This document shows, one piece after another, positions 1 through 10,807 of a stretch of DNA of 64,000 nt. Location of the stretch: assembly GCF_026210795.1 (NCBI RefSeq), contig NC_089458.1:2620001-2684000 (forward strand), in the 5' to 3' direction. The position numbers were made by a program, and so were the translations under genes. The DNA comes from Rhizophagus irregularis. Its lineage: Eukaryota > Glomeromycota > Glomeromycetes > Glomerales > Glomeraceae. The notes under the pieces are model-generated. The model saw only the letters and a program-made list of their open reading frames with translations. It ran no database searches and was not told the DNA's origin. Numbering within the stretch: position 1 is the first letter of the stretch; the number at the start of each line of letters is the position of its first letter.

Positions 1-1480
1 TGTGCAAATGATTCTTCTTAGTCTTAATATACTGAATGGAGAATATTATTATAGATATCATTGCATTTGTTAAGATTATCTACTAATGTTGTTGTCCAAA
101 ACTTATTTAGCAATTAAATTAATTCAAAAACTTTATTTTTAATGAAAAATTGGTAAATCTGAAACTTTTCTAAATTATAATTAGTTTTGGAAAAGCATAA
201 AAATAGTTTAGACATTAATTTTATTATAAAAATAGTTTTAGATTGAATTTTGTTTAAACTAAAATTTTGAAAAATAGTTTTAGCAAGTATTCTTACTATA
301 ATAATAACTTAATTTGAATTATTGTCAAATTGAATTAAGTTCTAATTTAATTCGAATTCAACTCAACTTATCAGAAATTGATTTATAAATTGACTTAATA
401 TCAGATGCTTGTAAATTTATTAATTTATATTTGACTTAATTTGACTTAATTTAACAATAACTTGAATTAACTTGACTTATTTTAAAGTACTATCTGTATT
501 TTTAGCTTTTAATTTTATACTTTTGAATTTATAATTGACCTTTTATTTAAAAAAATTTATTTTTTAAGAAAAGGTATATTCTTAATTTATTATTTGTAAT
601 TACAAAATAAATTATATATAAATCAATTCAAAAATTATTTTTTGCAAATATTTTAATATCCAGTAATCCAATTTTAAAAACATTTTTTAATAGAATTCAA
701 TAAAAGCTATAAAATAAAAAAAAGTTCATTAAAATTGGATATAATCCTAATTTTTAAGTTTTAATTTTTAAAAAATGGGCTAATTTGCTAAAAGTTAGTC
801 CTAATTTTATATTTTATAAAATGATTTTAATAAGTTATATTTCAATTTTTACAATTACTAGATATCAATAATTTTATAACAATTTATAAAATTGAATTAT
901 TAAGTTATATTTAATTCAAATAATAATATTTTATTATATGCAGTTCCTTTATAACATATTTAGTATTCTTAAAAATGCATTATTTAAATAAATAGATTGT
1001 TTAAAAGAAATATAAATTAATATAATTAAAATTATTATAGATAAATAAGTATCAGACATGCCATTTTATTGTTTCTATATTCATAAATGAAATTAGAATG
1101 CTATTATCCAGAAGGATTTTAAATTTATCACTTTTTCTTTACATTGCAATAAATATATTAACTTTTTTCAAATGTGATATTTCTGCCTGTTTTTTTCGGG
1201 ATATCTCATTCCGGAAGTTTCCTAATTTCTATCTTTTCGTTTTTTTATATATCAGTTAGTATATTTTGTTTTAATATTATAAAATAATTTATTATTATTT
1301 TTTTTATGCAAGAAATAATTTTTTTTTTTATGAAATTTTTCTAAATTACAACTAATTAAATCTGACAAATAATCATTAAAAATTTAGGTCTTATTTTAAC
1401 AAAACTATTATTATATCTAATTGGTAAAATAAGGTTTGGAATATAAGAAGAATAAAAAATATAATTATAATTTATTTTTT
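1..1480. other. AT-rich intergenic stretch, no gene seen
   Basis: The DNA is dominated by A/T runs and short direct repeats such as TTGACTTAA around 420-480. No open frame with recognisable content, no RNA gene and no clear inverted-repeat element was found. It ends at the stop codon of the p24 gene, so its right edge is that gene's 3' untranslated region. Confidence 0.6.
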
Positions 1481-2402
1481 TTAATCAATTAATCTCTTTT
1501 TCTGGAAGAATTTCTTGAGATAGAAAATTTGCCAAGCTCCTAAACCTACGAGTACAAACATACTGCCAAGACTAAACCATTTGACACGTTCATTTGTAGA
1601 TTCTTTGAATGACAAAAAATGAAAAGAGGTTCACATTAGAAAAAAGAAATTCAACTCTTAAGAGAAATAAAAATCAAAGAATAAATGCACATACCATTTG
1701 TATCTCTCATTCTTGCTTCACGTCTCCGTAAATATTCCATTTCATCAACAATTTCTTGAACAACTTGTTCTAATTTTCTTAATTCAGCTTCCATAGGTTT
1801 TAACTTTTCGGCCTGAGCTAATGCATTATAATCAATAGCTTCAGCACCTACATCAATATCCAAATCAATTGTACGATGATATTTTGGGTCAGGACGGAAT
1901 CCTATTTTACACATAAAAGACAAATTAACAATTGATCACTGATGAAAAAAAAAATATACCGAAAATTATTAATTATCAATGAAACTTGCCGTCATCTAAA
2001 ATATTTGTTAAACAAACCGAAATATCCGCGTCAGTATGTGTAGTAAAAGGCATACGAGATTCTCCATCTATATCTCTTTTACGTCCGTATTCGTTATGAG
2101 AAGAACTATTATCAGTTATCTAAAAATTATATCGGTGACCAATTTATTACTATTATTTTTTTTTACTGGCACAATACACCTCTCTTACTAACCTCTGCAT
2201 CAACTCTCTGGTTGTAGCCAATTCCAGCCTTAACTGTGACTACTACTAAAGTACCGTTAGAAACGTATTGCGAAACACATTTCGGTGTTATTGCATTTGA
2301 AGGAGTTGCCACAAGATCGAATTTTATTCCCGCTACTACATTAGATATGGTTAAAAGAATAAATAAGAGTAAGGAAAAGGAAACTACTGAATAATGTGTC
2401 AT
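1481..2402 (-). CDS. ERV25: p24-family cargo receptor, ERV25-like (GOLD domain, ER-Golgi)
   Basis: Predicted 222-residue type I membrane protein of the emp24/gp25L/p24 family, which selects cargo for COPII and COPI vesicles. Four exons fit one frame: 2402-2193, 2119-1990, 1901-1695 and 1602-1481. The start at 2402 gives a hydrophobic signal peptide ([17 protein letters not shown]). The GOLD domain follows, with Cys residues in PKCVSQYV and ISVCLTN, then a coiled coil (about residues 130-180). The protein ends in one membrane helix and a short tail with FF and KK signals ([11 protein letters not shown]), the usual sorting code of this family. Length matches yeast Erv25 (about 210). Intron 2 appears to begin GC (GCAAGT) instead of GT, because no GT site nearby keeps the frame. 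A tRNA gene lies just upstream. Confidence 0.92.
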
Positions 2403-2550
2403 TTGTGCAAAAAAAAAACTACTGACAAATTTTCGGAAATTTTTTGAAGAAATCTTAAAAAGGAAACTTTGCACACTTTGATTGGATAATGTCAATTTGT
2501 CCAATGATGATGGTAAAGTCAAAAAAAAAAGAAAAAAAGAAAAAAAATCT

Positions 2551-2621
2551 TGCCGTTGCCTGGAATCGAACCAGGGCTAGCGCGGCCACAACGCGATGTA
2601 CTGCCACTATACGACAACGGC
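2551..2621 (-). tRNA. tRNA-His (anticodon GTG)
   Basis: On the minus strand the acceptor stem GCCGTTG pairs with CAACGGC, the T arm holds GGTTCGATTCC, and the anticodon loop TTGTGGC reads GUG (His). The discriminator base is A, as in eukaryotic cytosolic tRNA-His, and the extra 5' G is not encoded. No intron is present. A T-run in the transcript sense directly downstream (A-run at 2520-2547) would serve as the RNA polymerase III terminator. Confidence 0.95.
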
Positions 2622-3020
2622 TCGTCGATTACACAAAGGCATCCTTTTAATTTTAAATCAATCATTTGAAATAGAATTTATATAACTATTTAAATTCATG
2701 CATGATAAAGTTGATAAAGTTGATAAAGTTGAACCAGAGATCACTCATTAAAAAAGTTAAGAATAAATTGAATTTACGTTTTTTTTTACATTATGTGAGG
2801 AATAGAACAAATTTTTTTACAAAAATTTATATTTTAATTTAAAGTCAACGATATTTCAAAAAAGAAACTAATCTTGAGTATAAAAAGTATAAAAGATGAA
2901 TATTTTACAAGTTTCATTATACGAAAGAATTGATTATTTTTTAAACTAAATTTATCTTAAAGAAAATCAAAGTTATAATCAGATAAAGAAATCAATATAA
3001 TGACAAAAAAGAAACAAGGA
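2622..3020. other. intergenic, 3' side of SUB1 gene
   Basis: AT-rich spacer between tRNA-His and the SUB1 stop codon. It holds a triple direct repeat TTGATAAAG at about 2708-2730 and otherwise nothing recognisable. Confidence 0.5.
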
Positions 3021-3772
3021 CTATTTTAGTTTTCTAATCTCGTTATCGATGTCAGAAACTAACTCTTTCAGTTTATTCCACTGTTCCAGTTGTAAAGAAA
3101 TGCCTTTCAATTAAATCAAAAAAACCCAATTAATTGAAATTATAAGTGAAGGAAAAGCAGCATTTATAATCAATTTTCACACCTTTCTTTGTTGGTTGTG
3201 TTTTCCCGTCTTTAGTCTCGAAGAATTCACGAAAGTCAATTAAAACCATATTTTTCCATTCGCGAATGGTCACTCTTTTTTTATTAGACAACTAAATTAT
3301 AAATGGTCAAAAAAAAATTTTTTAAAAAAAAAGAAAACAAACTTATTACATTATCAAGTAGAGTTTTTACTTTGAAATATGTCTCTCCGGCACTATTTTC
3401 CCCTCGATCACTTCGATCACTATCGGAATCATCTTTTTTAATTTTTTTTGAGCTTCGAGAAGAGCCTTTTTTACTCGCCTATTTGTTTAATATTAGTAAA
3501 ATACACATAATAAATAATGATAGATGTAAATATAGTCGAAAAATACTTTGGGCTCATCAACTTCTTCAAATTCTTCTTCCTCCTCATCATCGTCAACTTG
3601 TTGCTATATTGATTACAATATATGTAATTGTAATATTCGCGTCAATAAAATAAAATAAGAAAAAACAAGTATATATAACTGAAGCAAATTAAACGACCTC
3701 CTCCTCCTCAAAACCAGCTTCTTCGTCGCTATCAACAATATATTTTGAGCTTTTTCTTTTATTAGAAGACAT
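3021..3772 (-). CDS. SUB1: transcriptional coactivator SUB1/PC4 family
   Basis: Predicted 143-residue nuclear protein that binds single-stranded DNA and assists RNA polymerase II initiation. Five exons fit one frame: 3772-3698, 3603-3547, 3478-3371, 3291-3183 and 3103-3021. The N-terminal half is low complexity: Lys-rich start, acidic blocks (DDDEEEEE), then a Ser/Lys stretch. The C-terminal PC4 domain is clear: [19 protein letters not shown], a strand with VLIDFREF, and a final helix [15 protein letters not shown]. These match the SxxRRVTVxxFKGxxLVDIREYY and LSxEQWxxL hallmarks of the family. The first intron's donor (GTCGTT) is atypical, while its borders are set by the frame. The gene is divergent from the small secreted-protein gene at 4483. 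Confidence 0.92.
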
Positions 3773-4482
3773 TATTCCAAAAATTATAGTGTAAATGTGT
3801 AGAATTTGTTTATAACGCGAAAAACGCAGATCATAAGCCAAATTAATGCTAATTTGTAATTTGGGCGTAATAAAAAAGTGAGCCATAATGAGAGCATCTT
3901 AACTACTTTTGATGAAACCATACCCCCGTTATAATATTCCCCTTAAACAGTACCCTGGTAATATCCACAAAAGCTGCATAAATCAAAAGTAATACTTACT
4001 AACTGAGACAAGACAAGGTAATATATGCAGGCGTTATACGGTATTTTCCATTCAATCAATCAATAATAATGCCGTTGTTGCGGGATTTGAAAAAATCATA
4101 AACCAATAAATAAAGAAAAATAGTACGTTATTATAAATCAGGTAAATCAAGCTAAGACAATAGATAACGGATGAAACAATAATAGGACCCTGGTGTGCTA
4201 CAATGCGTTATCTTTCAAAGCTTAATAGAGTATAAATAGACTAAACATTCGATAAATTTATTATTTCCAACCCATAAACGAGAGAAGTCCTGGAGACAAA
4301 CTGACATTATTCTCTATTAATTATTTTTTCCTCTTTAAAAAATCATTCGGCCGGACCGATAAAAAAAGTCAATATCAATCAGAAACGCCTTTTTACCTCT
4401 TTCACAAAAAGAAAAATTATCTACCATCTTTCATCCGCTTTTCTATCCATCCCTAAACGACATTTAAAGATTAATATTCGCT
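3773..4482. promoter_or_regulatory. divergent intergenic promoter region with TATA box
   Basis: About 710 bp between two genes read in opposite directions (SUB1 leftward, small secreted protein rightward). A TATA-like TATAAATAGA lies at 4231-4240, and a pyrimidine-rich leader (about 4383-4450) runs up to the plus-strand start at 4483, as is common in fungal 5' leaders. The TATA assignment is inferred from sequence alone. Confidence 0.4.
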
Positions 4483-4677
4483 ATGAAATTTAATAAATCC
4501 TGCCATTTGTTTCATTATATGTGCATGTTATTAATATGTTTTATTATTCTTTCTATAATCATTCCATCTACTTCTGCTATACCAATACCAATTATTGATG
4601 GAAACAACAACCCTCTCCATTTTCTTTCAAATCCAAGAGTTTCTTTGAATGAATTGAATGACGGTTTATTATTTTAA
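4483..4677 (+). CDS. small secreted protein, 64 residues, unknown function
   Basis: Single-exon frame with a strong N-terminal signal sequence: a hydrophobic core (about residues 13-27, MLLICFIILSIIIP) followed by a small-residue site (STSA), which would leave a mature peptide of about 32 residues. The mature part starts IPIPIIDGNNNP and has no Cys. I do not recognise a family. A TATA box and pyrimidine-rich leader upstream support a real transcript. Small secreted proteins of this size are common in mycorrhizal fungi and some act on the plant host, but nothing here shows such a role. It could also be a chance frame. The signal peptide is what argues against that. Confidence 0.5.
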   Translation: MKFNKSCHLFHYMCMLLICFIILSIIIPSTSAIPIPIIDGNNNPLHFLSNPRVSLNELNDGLLF

Positions 4678-5248
4678 AAGACATATTCATCATACGTATC
4701 ATATTTAGTCTAATGCAGATTTAAATCAAACAATGTGAGGGTTATTTTGTATATACTACCTCAAAAAATTTCAGTGTAAAAAAATAATATAGAAAGATTT
4801 AAAGATGTTTTTTTTTTTAAAAAAAAAGTACATTTTAAAAAATATTTATTATTTGTAATAGCGACAAAGTTAATTTCTTTTTCTTTGTACTTTCTTGTTA
4901 TATAATTCTCTCGTATTTCAATCTTGATGATTTCTTATCAATAAAAATTTCAATATTAAAGCATTTTTCTTGTGACAATGCAAAGAGAAATGCAACAAAC
5001 AAATTATTTATGGTTGTCAAATCATTAAAACATTATACTATTTGATTTATTAATGTAATCTTGCAGGTAACTTTCGAATTATATAAAATTTATATGCAAT
5101 TAAATCAGAAATAATTAACTATTTCTTCCATTAAATGAATGAAAATGAAAAATCAATAATCTAAATGTATTATTATATATTTATAGCCTACCTTCATCAC
5201 ATTACCATTAAATCCTATTAATTATTATATAACTAGAACATATTTATT
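4678..5248. other. intergenic, convergent 3' ends
   Basis: AT-rich spacer between the end of the secreted-peptide gene and the stop codon of the SET gene, which converge here. It contains a T11/A9 homopolymer switch near 4808-4828. No coding signal was seen. Confidence 0.5.
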
Positions 5249-7954
5249 TTATCGTTTTTTAACAGCTTTCTTTTTCTTAGGTGGTGGTGGTGTATCATAC
5301 ATATTAATATTATAATCCATTGATTCGTCATCTGCTGCTGCTTCTTCTATACTTTCTTCAGATCCAAATTCAGATTCTATAACTTGTGATTTCTTTCTTT
5401 TATTTGATACAGCTCGTTTTGTTCTTTTCTTCGATCTCTGATTTTTATTTGGTGTGGTCCTCCTTTTTTTTCCTGTAATTTTATTGCCATCAATGTTCTT
5501 TGCATTGCTATTCTCCTCATATTTATCAATTGATTCTTCATCTTCATCTTCATCCGTTACATTTTCATCACTAAATTCAATTTCTTCTTCCTCACTGTCT
5601 CCTACACAATTAACTTGCTCACTATTTTCAGCTTGCCCCCAATGTTCTCGATCTACATCTCCTCCATAATAAACAAACAATTCTTCTCCTTTTTTAATAT
5701 CTCGCTTCGTCCAACATATAACTTGATTGACTTCACTTCCTTCCAGAAATACCATATTTCCAAATGGGTCTTCATTCATAAAATGAAAAGGACAAAATAT
5801 TGGTCCGTCTCGTTTTGTAAATGGTTCACCTTTCTCGTCAGTAGCATCAAGGATTGTATGTTTATATCTCATAGAATAATGTGATGCTTTTCCAACTTTA
5901 TCCTTACGTTCATCAAATTCATCTTCCATCATTGGAACACCAAAATAAAATCCAAGAGGCGTTCCTATTGGAAGATTACGTTTGGCAAAAAGTCCATTAC
6001 CAGCATTTGGAATAGTTGAAAGACGGACTTCAACAACATCATCTAAACTTTTGGGTACGTTTGAAAGATCTAATCCATCTAATATTTCATCAGGTAAACT
6101 AGCTCTACATGCATCAGGATCTCCCGATTCCATCCTTTTTTGTTGTTCGACAATTTGTTGTTGCAATTTTTTCTTATTTCTTGTAGCCGTAGCTGGACGT
6201 GTATCAATTACGCCATTTTGATTTTGATTTTGATTTTGATTTGGATTCGGATTCGGATTCGGATTCGGATTTGGATTTTGATGTGGATTTTGATTTTGAT
6301 TTTGATTTTGATTTGGATTTGGATTTGGATTTGGATTTGTTTGTGATGTAGGTAATGTAGAACATTTTACTTTCCCCCTTTCAGTTTTTTCATATACACC
6401 TGCTCTAAATGGATAAATACACAAGTGTCCTCTTGATTTACATTTTCCGCAAGCTGGTAATTTCGTGTCACATGATGATTCTGCGACACAACGACGACAT
6501 CGCGAATGGAGAGGATTACTTACGGCACCGACACTAAGCATAACTATATGTCCACTATTTTGCACTGTTTCATTAAATTACGATTAAGTATTATAAGGTT
6601 ATTTTAATATTTTTTTAAAAAAATTAAAAAAATTAATAAAAATTCGTTTACCTGTTTTTAATTTTTTAGGTTTCCCAAAACATAATGGCCAATCATGTTC
6701 AATTATATCATTCATCCACCGCCTATAATGTTTGATGGCATCATCAAGATCGTTTGGAATAAATGATAGCTTATAGTAGTTAGTGTGCGAATTCGGATCT
6801 TTCTTGAATACTGTAAAATATTTGTCTGCATTTGTTGTCAAACAGGCGCTAGCAGAATTTCTTGGTGTCTATATAGGGAAAGGAAAAAAAATAAATAAAA
6901 GAAGTTTAAATTGAAGAAAATATAGTTGATCGAAAAGAAATAAAATAAAGAAATAATATAAAATCGGTATACAAACAGGTTACCAATTCAACCGCTGGTA
7001 TATGTTCATATAACTCACCTGACCAGTAAAACATCGTGGTAAACCTGTTACAGCACTCAACTTCTCATCCAAAGAAATAGCAGCGTCAATTAAATCGCCA
7101 CGTGCCAATGTATAATCTGGAGAATTTTGCAATGCTAAAAGCATCATATGTTGCTGATTGTGCCATCGAGGTCGAAGCAATGGTGGTCTTATACGTCGTT
7201 TAACATTATTATTGGGATCATTAATACAATCATCATCTTCTACCCGTATTCCTTTTGGAAAGAATTCATTCATAAGCTTCTTAACTTTTTCCCCTTCACG
7301 GGGAGGAACATCTATTTTAATTAGATCTTTAAATTTGTAACCCATTGAATCAGCAACATTCTGAATACATGCAAAGAAATATTCTACACCAGTTCTCTGC
7401 TCTTTCTCTAAGAATAATTTTCTAGAAATGTCGGATAAATGAGGATAAACCATATAAACGTTTTTTTCAGAGTTAAATTTTGCAGTACATTCCTTAAGGA
7501 ATGTCGAAAGCGCTTCACGAGTACCAATCCAATCTCTGTGAGATTGTTGTAAAACAGATTTTGCTACATCCATTAAGGGTGGAGCAACTTCAATTGTCGT
7601 AGCGCCGTTAGCGTCAGCGTTTGAGGGAGAAAGAGTAGCAACCAAAAATTCTCTTAAGTCATTTGCTCTTTCGCCTGTAACCATATCGGGATTTGGAGTT
7701 ATGTTGAGTAATCTCTCGATCAAATATAACCGGTCCATTTCGTCGATCTGAGCTAATCGGCTAATCGCACTTGCGAAGACGTTTAGTGGGAGTGGAGACA
7801 AAATCTTTATACAAGTGTCCTTTATTATATCCACCCGAGCTTGTTCGTTAGTTAAACCCTTTTGATGTCTAAGTTTGAGTCGAATACGAGGTTCCAACCA
7901 TTGTTTTAACGTGCCCGACAATTCAACCTTTTTTTTTCTAGAATTGCCAGACAT
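5249..7954 (-). CDS. SET-domain protein with Zn2Cys6-like cluster (putative lysine methyltransferase)
   Basis: Three exons join in frame: 7954-7019 (donor CAG/GTGAGT), 6868-6652 and 6564-5249, giving 822 residues. The N-terminal 380 residues are Lys-rich at the start and mostly helical, with no family I recognise. A Cys cluster of pattern C-x2-C-x5-C-x6-C-x2-C-x6-C follows (about residues 405-431), close to the fungal Zn2Cys6 DNA-binding motif but one residue short in the first spacer. Then come an Asn/Pro/Gln repeat and a SET domain (about 560-690): GNGLFAKRNLPIGTPLGFYFG at its start, HFMNED in place of the usual NH motif, and EELFVYYG at its end. The C-terminus is acidic, then basic with nuclear-localisation-like KKKKAVKKR. 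Likely a nuclear, DNA-directed protein methyltransferase. Activity is uncertain because the NHS-type motif is altered. The start at 7954 is the first ATG of the frame. Confidence 0.82.
6214..6339 (-). repeat. hexamer repeat coding Asn-Pro/Asn-Gln
   Basis: About twenty copies of a hexamer (ATTTTG / ATTCGG / ATTTGG variants on the plus strand) inside the SET gene. They encode alternating NP and NQ between the Cys cluster and the SET domain. Such in-frame repeats change length easily between strains. Confidence 0.85.
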
Positions 7955-8633
7955 TTTTTGGTCACGAACAAAGATCGTCTCAAAAGTCACGGTAAAAAAA
8001 ACGATGGGAAGTTATGCCCGCGTTTTCAACGCTTCACTTTAGGATTTCAACACTTTTGATTTATTTATATAAGTGGGAAATGTTAATCAAATTTTAAATG
8101 TAGGTTTTTGTTTTGTATTTTTGAATGTTGATTTACGTGTCAATGTTGTACTAATATTAAATTATGGTATACTAAGATTTCTGCGGAAATATCGGGATTA
8201 TATACACTCATACACTTTAATGTTGCGCCTCGATAATATATGTCTAAAAAAATGCCATCACCTCATTAAAGAGGTTCAGGTATTTATAAAAAGTAAAACC
8301 CATACCCATATAGGCAGGGGTTTTTTAATTTGAAATTTCAATTATAAAGTAATAATGATCATCAACATGAATTTGTTTAATTTTCCAAAAAGAAATTAGT
8401 ATTTATTTTGTTCTACATATTTAAATAAGTGAATTGTTTTTTTTTTCTACGGTACTACATATTAAAAGTAGTCTGATCGTGCTTATTTTACAAACATATG
8501 TTACATAATAATCAAATTACTTTTTTTGATTCAAAAAGTGTTAAAATTAGTAAAAAAAAAAAGAAATTTGATTTCCACTTAATAAATCTGGTATTACTAT
8601 TATCGTTTTTAAAGTAATAAAATTAATAATTGA
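7955..8633. other. intergenic between SET gene and ACH1
   Basis: About 680 bp holding the promoter of the minus-strand SET gene (right next to its start) and the 3' untranslated region of ACH1. AT-rich, with no further gene or repeat recognised. Confidence 0.5.
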
Positions 8634-10807
8634 TCACCACGATTTAATTCTCATAGTGTTTTCTTCGCCCATAACATTTAAATGCATTTTAAATACTTTG
8701 TCCAACATTTGAGGTTCATGAGCTGCACCTATTGACATACATTTCTTTTCAGACATATCAAAATATTCTTTAAGAATAGGTTTATAATCTGGATGTGCAC
8801 ATTTTTCAATTATTAATTTTGCTCTTTCAATTGGTGCAAGTCCACGAACATCCGCTAATCCATGTTCAGTTACTAACACGTCAAGATCATGCTCACTATA
8901 ATATATTATTAATTAATATTCATATTTGCTTTTTTTTTAAAAAAAAAGTATATACTGATCATTATATTGATTTTGATTCTTACGTTTGATCTATGTGAGA
9001 ACACATTGGTACCACACATGAAATGCCTATTGGATCAATCTTGGTGGGTCTTGTAGACGGTGTATGCATAATACTAAGTTTAGAATTTCTCAAAAAATCA
9101 TTTGATCCACCAAGACCATTTAACATTCTTGTTCCGCACACGTGTGTAGAATTTGCATGTCCGTAAATATCAAACTGACATATAATAAAGTAGAATATAA
9201 GAACGCGTAAAAATTAAAGATGATGACCAAGAGAGTTTTTTTTTTACCTCAATGGGAGTATTCATTGCAATAACACCCAATCTTCGAATGATTTCAGGTG
9301 AATTAGAAACACTTTGACTTCTTAATACTAGACGATCCTTTAAATCATCCCACATTTCATAGAATCGTTTAAATCCGGAAGGTGAAAATGCGACACTTGT
9401 AGCTGATGCAAAGCTTAATTTATGATGTTCCCAAAAATCTAAAAATGTATCTTGAATAACTTCCGTCCATACTTCAACATTTGTAAATGGTCCATCTGCA
9501 AGACCTCCGATAATCGCATTGGCAATATTTCCTACTCCTGATTGTAATGGAAGAAGATGAATTGGTAATCTTCCCATCGTTACTTCATGTTCTAAAAATT
9601 CGAGAATGTTATTTGCTATATGATGCGATACTTCATCCTGTAAGTCACTATCAGATGTCTTATCAAGTTTTTTAGATTCAATAACTGCAATAACTTTATC
9701 ATTATCGAGTGGAATATATGGCTATATTGAAATAAATAAATTAATGTGTATTTTTTTTTAATATCATATTTAATTTAACTTACCGTTCCGACACGATCGT
9801 CAACTCTTTGAATCAAATTTGGGAATTTATATGGAGCAAATTTACCTAAAGTGATATCATGTAGTCCTTCATAATTAGGTAAAACTGTATTAACTTCCAA
9901 GATGACATGAGCTGCTGATTGAACGATTTCCGGTGTCGCTCCTACGGATGCTCCAGGAATAATATGTCCTTCTTCAGTGACAGCCGTCGCTTCAACAATA
10001 ACAACATCAAGTTTCTCTATCTCATTCCCCTTCTTTTCCAAGGTATAATATCCGGAAACCAAATCCTAGATATATGGAAGATTAATTTATTTAATATAAA
10101 TTCACATAAATTAAGGACAAAATGTAATGAATTAACGATGCTTTTTACTAATGGAAATTCCGAAAGATGTTTGTCGGCAAATAAAATACGATTAGCATTG
10201 ATTTCTCTTTGAACGGTTTTTCCAACTTGATATGGATATCTACGAGCTATCATTCCATTCTAAACATTTTTAAAAGTAATAAAAATTTAACAACCCAAAA
10301 AATACGCATTTTTTTTACAAATGAAACTTTAAATTATTTACCTTTGCCCATCTTTAAGAAATAACATATTTATGTGGCGCAGCAAATCGGAAATGTTAAC
10401 AAATTGATATTCAATTAATTAAACTTTAAAAGGAAGCATGTAAAAAATCGTACCTATCTTCGGTTTCAGAGGCTGTACTAGCGCCAACAAAAAGATCAAA
10501 CCGAAGTTTTCCCTGTAAATTATTTTTTTCAACATGTTCCGCTAATGCGATTGGTGTTACTTTTGGGTATCCCACTCCTGTAAATCCAGACTATTAAAAA
10601 GATTATAAAGATTGTAAAATCTAAGAGATTTTTTTGAATTTTTTTATTCTAATAATTATTAATTTAATTTACCCATCCCATGCGCATTCCATTTTTAAAG
10701 AACCCACTAGCGATAAGATCATCAACTGTCGTAAGTTTAGAGAATAAACTTGGCCTACGGACACGTGATTTAATTCCCTCTGTTATCAATTTAGATATAG
10801 CTGCCAT
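8634..10807 (-). CDS. ACH1: acetyl-CoA hydrolase / acetate CoA-transferase
   Basis: Eight exons join to 533 residues, close to yeast Ach1 (526): 10807-10673, 10590-10454, 10351-10342, 10259-10149, 10065-9784, 9721-9248, 9174-8984 and 8895-8634. The family moves CoA between short-chain acids (acetyl, succinyl, propionyl) in mitochondria and detoxifies propionyl-CoA. Family stretches are easy to see: [58 protein letters not shown] (probably holding the catalytic Glu), [13 protein letters not shown] and [17 protein letters not shown]. Exon 3 is a 10-nt microexon (codes part of R-W-A-K) needed to keep the frame. All key blocks are intact, so the gene is probably functional. Start ATG is at 10807, and the N-terminus is basic enough for mitochondrial import. 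Confidence 0.96.

Noticed and set aside
6140-6346. Plus-strand frame rich in Ile/Trp/Arg repeats
   Set aside because: It is the antisense of the NP/NQ hexamer repeat in the SET gene.
7158-7340. Frames antisense to SET exon 1 and similar shadows elsewhere (5454-6221, 9919-10212, 21980-22423, 43192-44395)
   Set aside because: They overlap conserved coding exons on the other strand and show no independent signal.
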